This document shows, one piece after another, positions 56,852 through 64,000 of a stretch of DNA of 64,000 nucleotides (positions are counted from its first letter, which is position 1; the number at the start of each line of letters is the position of its first letter). The DNA lies in contig CM076960.1 in the NCBI GenBank assembly GCA_039566865.1, positions 9,150,001-9,214,000 on the forward strand, written 5' to 3'. The DNA comes from Aurelia coerulea (lineage: Eukaryota > Cnidaria > Scyphozoa > Semaeostomeae > Ulmaridae). The position numbers were made by a program, and so were the translations under genes. Below the pieces are notes generated by a model. It did not search any database, had not been told where the DNA came from, and saw only the letters and a program-made list of their open reading frames with translations.

Positions 56852-58742
56852 CACAGGGGGTCCAGTAATGTCAGTGAAGACTACTGTAGTTTTGGTTTCT
56901 TGGCTCCGTGGTTCTTGGTTCCTTCGTTCCTTGGTTCGTCATGAAAATAACAGCTGTGTAATTTGATACCGATTACATCATCCTTGTGTGCGGTCGGCCT
57001 GCTGTTGTTTCATTTGTCATGTGAGAGCTCTTCTCTCATTGGCTGCCGTTTGAAATCGCGGGCTTTTCAAATCCTGCGCCTCGTAACGGTAACTTGTAAC
57101 GGTAAGAAAGAGAAAGAAAAGAGGAAAGGGATGAAACTTCAGCAGATCGCTGAAGCAGGGTCAAGTGTACGCTACTGCCACAGGGGATTCCCTCTGGAAA
57201 CATGAAGGAAAACCTAAGGTCGAAGTTATGGTGAGTCCCCTTCATGAAGCTTGTTAGTCAGAGATCTTTCAATCTGTCTTCGCTTTGAGGGAATGAATGA
57301 AAGCAAATTAGCAATTTTCTATATGAAAAGTAATTGCAAGCAGAATGATCATTTTACGTCTGATAATGGAAGAACACCGTGGTCAATTTTACTTTACTAT
57401 ATACTCTTAGTGCAGCCGTGGATTGTTGGGATCTTCTCTTGACTGTCTCGATGTTTTATTTGGGAGAGTAGGATATCATATCACGTTTATGTAGGGGGAA
57501 GGAGGGTTGCAGTAATAGGGTTTAGAGAAGAAACTTTCGCGGGAAGAAACTTTCACATTTTTCTCTGAAATTTGCCATAGGCGTAGGAGACGGGGGAGCT
57601 GGGGGGGCTGCAGCCCTCCCAACTTCGGAAAATTTTGCAAAAATCAGCCATAATCGAGCAGAAATCTGCCTTAAGTCGGGCAAAATTGTCTTAAATAATG
57701 GATTTTTTATCGGGCAGCCCCCCAAATTTTATCTCCCCCTACGCCGATGAAATTTGCCAAAATTTATTCCTGGAATTTATAGCTCAAAATTTCCTATAAT
57801 GTTAAATTCTCAAAAATTTATTCCCGCGAAATATTCGTAATTAACGAATTTGCGAAATTCTAATTTTGCTAAATGTCAATTTAAAAAGGATTGAGAAATT
57901 AATTATGCACTACTTTCTTTCATTATTCGGTCAGTTATCTTATCTTTGAGTGTACTCTCGCGATACTGTAATTCCCATTTTGACGGATTCACAAAAGTAA
58001 ATTCCAAAATTGCTTTGTCCCTTCATTTTGGATTTGCAGCCCCCCTAAAAACGCTCCGTGCAAGCGTGTAAAAAACCCTCTGTTCCTAAATGAAGGCGAT
58101 AATTTATTCAAATACGCGAACTGAAGTGAAAGTAATCGCAGAAATGTAAATTCAAAGCTTTTGTACGAGGCAACCACAAATCGTTGAACTTACGCAATTC
58201 TCGGCCTCTTGCTTTTGCGTTCCATGGTTGAAGAGAGAGGTCATTTTGTGTACTTTATGAACAAAGAACGCGAGGTCAAAAACGTCAATCAAACCAACTT
58301 AATCCGTGTCCTTTGAAGCCTGTGATGCAGTAGCATACACTTAACCTCGCTTCATTTGCTCGAAAAACCTAACGGAGAAAAACTTCTTCTTTTTCTCCAC
58401 GTACGAAACGAATTTCGACAGGAACTTTACAGATAGTGGTAAATACATCTATGGTCTGTGTAAAATCGTGCAGAGTAAATCGAAAGCGCTTGTCTGACAT
58501 CAGAAATTTATCGAAGTTCTAGGACCACTTCTGAAGCGGCTCGACGAAGTTTCATCCCTTTCCTACTATACTATATTCTACTGTAACAATAGCAGGCCGA
58601 CCGCACACAAGGATGATGTAATCGGTATCAAATTACACAGCTGTTATTTTCATGACGAACCAAGGAACGAAGGAACCAAGAACCACGGAACCAAGAGACC
58701 AAAACTTCAGTAGTCTTCACTGACATTACTGGACCCCCTGTG
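56852..58742. mobile_element. 1.9-kb element with 157-bp inverted ends starting CACAGGGGGTCC
   Basis: The arms, 56852-57008 and 58585-58742, are inverted copies (terminus CACAGGGGGTCCAGTAATGT, with TTGGTTCCTTCGTTCCTTGG inside). The interior of about 1.57 kb has C/G-rich patches near 57600 and 57715 and no coherent gene. It lies at a junction inside a family B LINE where about 250 codons are missing, so the target duplication cannot be tested. A related solo end is at 3985-4051. Confidence 0.75.
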
Positions 58743-59127
58743 GTTTTCAATCAATTGTACCAATATCTAAATAAGAATCGCCTTCTCTACAAGGGCCAGT
58801 CTGGCTTTAGAGAACTCTTTTCCACAGTCTCCTGTTTACTTAAAAATACGGATGATTGGTACAAGGGATTTGACACAGGACACCACGTAGGATCAGTTTT
58901 TATCGACCTCAAAAAAGCTTTTGATACAGTATACCATAAGATCCTGTGTGAAAAACTAATGCATTACGGCGTTCGTCACAGAGAAATAAAATGGTTTGAA
59001 TCATATCTTTCGAACAGAAAACAGTTCTGTCGGGTTGGTGGAATTGACTCAGAAATTGACAATATCGAAGTTGGTGTACCGTAAGGCTTGCGCCTTGGTC
59101 CCCTTCTCTTCCTTGTTTACATCAATG
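58743..59127 (+). pseudogene. Family B LINE, RT segment before the second palindrome
   Basis: The frame reads VFNQLYQYLNKNRLLYKGQS, GFRELFSTVSCLLKNTDDWY, FIDLKKAFDTVYHKIL, WFESYLSNRKQFCRVGG and then GVP followed by a TAA in place of Gln. It ends at YIN where the 2.2-kb palindrome enters. Confidence 0.75.
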
Positions 59128-61363
59128 GCAAAATAATGTAATAAATGCCGAAAAATGAAAGTTCTCAAAATCAATCACGCTGTAGCTCATTTGAAAGAGC
59201 AATGATTGGCAGTCAAAATAAAGAGGGATTATTAAAATGGGACCTATGAGAGCCAAGAAACAGATTTTTAAAGTTTCAAGAAATCACAAGTTTACAAATT
59301 TCATATCGAGAAGACAATTAACACTTGATTTAGGCTAACTTCAAAATTCAATTTCTCTGCTCAACAGCTCCGATTCTTGAAATCATTTTTTATTTTGATT
59401 GTATACATCTCAGCATTATGTGTCTTTTATTTCATCGAAAACGAGTGGAAAATGTTCGCTTTTTTTGCGAATTACTACAAGTACCATATTTGAGGATAAA
59501 AACCGAAAGTTAGGTAGAAACAGTTGAAAATCTAAAAGACGGGGTCACACGGTGTCTTAGCAAAAATATTACAATTAACTAGAACATGTTTCGAGTGCGT
59601 GTGCCAAAAGTTATCTTTGGGAACGTTCTGCAAAAAATTCTATCGCCGTTTTAGAATGTGTGGTCTTTTCTTGAAATGACATGTGGTCGTTACTGAAACC
59701 AGTGTTGTTTTACATTAACCGAACTGATATTTTAGATAACGCCCTAAACTCATTTCAAATTAAATACAAGTCATGCAGGTGAATTCTAGAAACTAGGATG
59801 AATTGAAGAAACTAAAAATCAAAATACATTTACGTATAGTGGATTGACTCTTTGTCACGTCTTGCATCAAATCATATCAAATTCACTTCAGAGGCATAAC
59901 ATTCTTTCTTATCACAGTTATAAATACAAAGAATTCTCCAATGCTTCTTCTTGAGTTTTAGTATCATAATTCATCTCATTGACTTTTGCCGTAGTTTGTA
60001 GAATATGGCTCGCTTTCGCTACATTCTGGGCAGATGTTATGAGCATTCTGACAAAACGCCATGGATGTCATGTTGCACAAACGTTTGTCTTGCTCTGAAT
60101 CCTGGGTCAATTTGGCAGCTGTGAACATGTTTGTTCCAGGCGTTAGGACTGCTTTCAAACCATACACCTATCGGATAGCCTTCTTTGAGAATTCAAGCAG
60201 CTCCCAGTTATGGGCAAGCATCTGGTGAATAATAAGGAAATCCATTCTCTTCCGAGTGGAAATGTATTGCTAAGTGCAGCATCATATCATAGGTGAAAAG
60301 CGTCAGTCTATCAACGTTGACAGCCTTAGTGGCGTCTCTTGTGTCTGTAGTCTCGGAAACTGCGAGGCAAACGTCGAAGTGGCACTACAGAATCGCAAAA
60401 GTTGCTCTGTCCTCATAACTATCAAATCAATCAGATCAATAACCATTTGTTCCCGTTCTGAAGAAAGTACGGCCAAAATCAGTCAACTACAACTATGACC
60501 TTAAAGTTCAAGAGGAAGCATTAGGTCTAGTCTGACAGTGATAAGAAAGAACGTGGTGCTTCGGAATTGAATTTGACATGATTGATACAGTGTCGGGTTC
60601 AGACGTCACAAAGAGTAGAGTTCCTGGTTCTTCAGTCCACTATACGTTACTGTATTTTGATGTTTAGTTTCTTCAATTCATCCAAGTTTCAAGAATTCAG
60701 CTGAATGACTTGTATTTAATTTGAAATGAGTTTAGGGCGTTATCTATAATATCAGTTCGGTTAATGTAAAACAACACTGGTTTCAGTAACGACCACATGT
60801 CATTTTCAAGAAATGACCACACATTCTAAAACGGCGATAGAATTTTTCGCAGAAGGTTCCCAAAGATAACCTTTGGCACACGCACTCAAAACATGTTCTA
60901 GTTAATTGTAATATTTTTTGCTAAGACACCGTTTGACCCCGTCTTTTAGATTTTCAACTGTTTCTACCTAACTTTCGGTATTTATCCTCAAATATGGTAC
61001 TTGTAGTATTTCGCAAAAAACGCGAAAATTTTCCACTTGTTTTCGATGAAATGAAAGACACATAATGCTGAGATGTATACAATCAAAATAAAAATAAAAT
61101 TCAAGAATCGGAGCTGTTTGAGCAGAGAAATTGAATTTTGAAGTTAGCCTAAATCAAGTGTTAATTGTCTTCTCGAATTGAAATTTGTAAACTTGTGATT
61201 TCTTGAAACTTTAAAAATCTGTTTCTTGGCTCTCATAGGTCCCATTTTAATAATTCCTTTTCTATTTTGACTGCCAATCATTGCTCTTTCAAATGAGCTA
61301 CGGCGTGATTGATTTTGAGAACTTTCATTTTTCGGCATTTATTACACTTGCTGGATCACTGTG
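59128..61363. mobile_element. Giant foldback element, 2.2 kb, with 5-bp target duplication
   Basis: Arms of about 860 bp (about 59137-59995 and 60475-61345) are inverted copies around a spacer of about 480 bp. CAATG at 59123-59127 recurs at 61364-61368. Removing the element with one CAATG rejoins the host RT frame exactly at YIN/DLP, so the boundaries are firm. The right end is TTGCTGGATCACTGTG; the left end appears a few bases shorter (GCAAAATAATGTAATAAATG). Open frames in the arms are mirror artefacts. Its class is unknown. Confidence 0.85.
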
Positions 61364-62075
61364 CAATGACCTACCATGTGGTATTCAAAGCTCAACTGTG
61401 TCCATGTATGCTGACGATACCAGCCTTTCTTATCAATCTAAGGATTTGACTCAGCTGAATGAGGCCATGAATGATGATATCAAGAGTCTTGAATCTTGGT
61501 TGAAGGGAAACAAAATATCGCTAAATGTTGCGAAAACTCATTCCATGCTCATTTGCTCCAAATCTAAACAGAATTTCCTAAAAGGATCCAATGGAAAATT
61601 GGATCTTAAAATTCAGGAAGATAGTTTAGAGTTAGTGGACAAGACAAAATATCTTGGTGTACAAATTGATCAAAGCCTGGACTGGAAGGAACACATTAAA
61701 TATGTCCCGTCGAAAGTTTCGAGGGCTATTGGTTTTCTGAAACATGCGAGGAGCCTCGTCCCTTCTACTTCCTTGATTAGTTTGTACAGAAGTATTGTGG
61801 AACCGCATTTTCGTTATTGTTGCTCTGTTTGGGGCTGCTGTAGGTCCACAGAAAAAAGCCGCTTGCAGAAGCTACAAAACAGAGCTGCTAGAATAATCAC
61901 TGGTAGTCGTTTTGATGCCTCCGCCATGCTCCTTATAAAAATTCTTGGTTGGCAAACGATTGAGGAATTTAATGGTTCCGAGACCAAAGTCATGGTGTTT
62001 AAGGCATTAAATGGTGTTGCTCCTCAATATTTGACCGAACTTTTCTTGAAAAACTCGCAGGGCTCCCTTACAATA
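61364..62075 (+). pseudogene. Family B LINE, RT and C-terminal segment after the palindrome
   Basis: From the duplicated CAATG, the frame runs DLPCGIQSSTVSMYADDTSL, LNVAKTHSMLICS, KTKYLGVQIDQSLDWKEHI, YRSIVEPHFRYCCSVWG, LQKLQNRAARIITGS and FKALNGVAPQYLTELF. The annotated frame at 61281-62096 thus begins inside the palindrome arm, and its first 25 or so residues are not LINE protein. Similarity stops near 62070, where a family D LINE begins on the other strand. Confidence 0.8.
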
Positions 62076-62084
62076 TACATAAAT

Positions 62085-62763
62085 ATACATAAATAAACGG
62101 TTAAAAGTAGTAAAATAGTAGATACAGTAAATTTACAACATTGAAATACCTTCAGTATAAAAACCATAAATCAAAGTTAAAATCAGATGAAGCCTAAGTT
62201 TGGAACAAAAGTTTGACATAATCGGCAGTGGCAGGTTTTTCCAGACCAAGATTTGATTTTTCTTTTAAATTCAGCAAGAGATGTAGAATCTTTGATAAAT
62301 TGTGGAACAGTAGCCCAGACTTGCGGGCCTCTGAAACGAATCGTTTCTGACCCATAAGTAACAGTTCTAACTCTAGGAAGAGAAAAATCGTTGGTGTTCC
62401 TCAGATTATATGGACTTTCATTTTGACAAAAATCTCTTTCATAAAAACTGGATTAAAGCCATTTTTAGTCTAGTACATTTCGGTCATGAGAAGCTGTAAG
62501 TTTCTCTGGTGTACAGTTATTGATCTATCCTTTTCCATTAAAACCTCAAAACTGGATTCATAATCCTGATAAGTAACTCGTAGTGCTCTCTCTTGGATTT
62601 CAATTTTGTGACAAAGTTGACGGTTGTGGAACATCCATGCCAAGGGACAATACTGAAACTGGCTGTTTATGAAAGCTCTCATTAAATATCGTAATTTGTC
62701 CTGATCCAGAAAGGGGGCAATGCGCGAGAGAGCATACAACTTCATACCCAATAAAATCATCAC
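62085..62763 (-). pseudogene. Family D LINE C-terminal fragment
   Basis: On the minus strand, frame one (62763-62473) reads KLYALSRIAPFLDQDKLRYL, FINSQFQYCPLAWMFHNR and ITVHQRNLQLLMTEMY. After a frameshift, a second frame reads YNLRNTNDFSLPRVRTVTYG, then RFRGPQVWATVP and KTCHCRLCQTFV, ending near 62195. This is the familiar RT C-terminal region of a widespread aquatic-animal LINE family. It ends with TATGTATATTTA repeats at about 62075-62095. It is 5'-truncated and frameshifted. Confidence 0.75.
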
Positions 62764-64000
62764 AGTTAGGCCTCAGCAGTCTCCTTGGATAACCCAGCCT
62801 ATCAAAAATTTCATACGCAAGAAGAATCTAGCGTACAGAAACTTTGTGAAAAATGGTCAACCAGAAGATAAATTAGCGGGTATACAGGAGATGATATCTC
62901 AAGGGTCCAAGCTTATTGAGAATGCTAAGCAGAAATACTTGATGAACATAGGGCGCACGCTGGCAAATCCTAACACTGGAAGAAAATCTTACTGGTCACT
63001 GATCAATAAAATCTTGAATAAAGCTAAAATACCAATAATTCCCCCTCTCTTAGAAAATGACATATTTGTCTTGGACTTTTCTGCTAAGGCACAAATCTTT
63101 AATGATTATTTTGTACTCCAATGTACAATCTTGGATACTGCAAGCGAAATACCAGCTGCCTTTCAGCCAGAAGCACCATCACTGTCAGATTTTCACATTT
63201 CCGATGAGAAAATATTAAAGATAATTCGATCATTGAATCCGAACAAGGCTCATGGCTGGGACGAAATATCAGGTCGCATGATAAAAATCTGTGATTGGAC
63301 TTTAGTTGGGCCTCTAAAACTAATATTTGAAGCTTGCTTAGTCCATGGTATCTTCCCTGAAACTTGGAAAAGAGCAAACGTTGTACCTGTACATAAAAAG
63401 AACAGCAAGAACTTTAAAGGAAATTACCGTCCAATTTCCTTGCTTCCACTGTTTGGAAAAATCTTAGAGAAGTTGATTTTCGATACAATCTACGAGCATT
63501 TGAATTCAAATAATTTACTCAACCCTAACCAATCAGGATTTCGCCCGGGTGATTCGACAATAAACCAGCTACTATCAATAGTACATACCATATCCAAAGC
63601 CTTTGACTGTAATCCTACACTCGACGTAAGATCAGTATACCTTGACATATCTAAAGCATTCGATAGAGTGTGGCACGAAGGTCTCATCTTTAAACTACGT
63701 CGCTGTGGTATCTCTGGTCAACTACTGTCTTTGATTCGAAGTTTCCTCGCAGACAGGAAACAACGTACAGTGTTGAACGGCAAAGCATCTGACTGGGGAA
63801 AAATCTCTGCCGGTGTCCCCCAAGGGTCTATATTAGGCCCTCTTTTCTTTTTGGTATATATTAACGACCTAACAGATAACCTAATATGTAACGTAAAACT
63901 TTTTGCAGATGATACATCTCTTTTCACCGTTGTCCGTGACCCTGTGTCCGCTGCGAATGATATGAACCATGATTTGAGTCTGATTACACAATGGGCAAAC
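62764..64000 (+). CDS. Family A LINE endonuclease-RT linker and RT, open to the window end
   Basis: A plus frame is open from about 62764 to the last base without a stop. It reads [124 protein letters not shown] and [11 protein letters not shown]. The alignment with the 50331 copy is collinear, and no frameshift was seen. It is 5'-truncated at the linker, so it lacks the 2A and endonuclease. The C-terminus is beyond the window. Confidence 0.88.

Noticed and set aside
59976..60498. Short frames in the spacer of the 2.2-kb foldback as a possible accessory gene
   Set aside because: Frames on the two strands partly mirror each other and show no conserved motif.

Overview
This looks like nuclear DNA from an invertebrate animal: AT-rich, with GT-AG introns, poly(A) signals and dense, nested transposable elements. 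I favour a cnidarian or similar early-branching metazoan. The reason is the combination of a GDQ/ADFH-type transposon gene (DUF6589-like), a free-standing RecQ-like helicase, a P element/THAP9 transposase, and LINEs that carry 2A peptides. That assignment is inference. I saw no rRNA, tRNA, CRISPR array or bacterial feature. The only convincing host-gene piece is one exon of a nuclear-pore NUP210-like protein (23359-23490, minus).

Most of the coding capacity belongs to LINEs, here called families A to D. Family A has nine pieces: 1-945 (+), 4091-5004 (-), 7585-11600 (-), 18240-20614 (-), 23559-23797 (+ tail), 28237-28327 (+ tail), 28328-30172 (-), about 50290-54351 (+, full length, uninterrupted 1261-codon ORF) and 62764 to the window end (+). 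Its protein starts with a membrane-spanning module that opens with a WRAAIG motif, followed by a 2A ribosome-skipping peptide, an AP endonuclease, a reverse transcriptase and a Cys/His C-terminal region. Family B is at 21812-22480 (twin-primed), 36395-39870, 40246-41035 and 56650-62075. Family C is at 20636-21811 and family D at 62085-62763. A separate L1-like ORF1 lies at 41807-43590.

Three gene-bearing DNA elements stand out. At 30876-35830 there is an apparently complete P element: 29-bp perfect terminal inverted repeats, a 7-bp target duplication, and a five-exon transposase gene whose exons join in frame to about 919 aa. At 44756-49535 (+) there is a four-exon DUF6589-like gene with one frameshift. 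At 54352-56640 (-) there is a RecQ-like helicase gene pointing toward it. If the LINE between them is removed, the two genes are convergent and about 1.5 kb apart, which suggests a two-gene mobile element.

The rest is rich in structured non-coding DNA. There is a 22-bp satellite with a 770-bp higher-order repeat (12556-15690). There are two giant palindromes of 1.8 and 2.2 kb, both inserted in family B LINEs. There are several foldback elements or MITEs, including a TA-duplicating one that splits the L1-like ORF1, a three-member family with GCAATAGAC ends, and small elements with poly-G/poly-C ends. A cluster of GATAAACCTAGTTTATC palindromes lies at 1716-1905. The region 15.7-18.2 kb and most of 23.8-27.3 kb hold nothing I can name.
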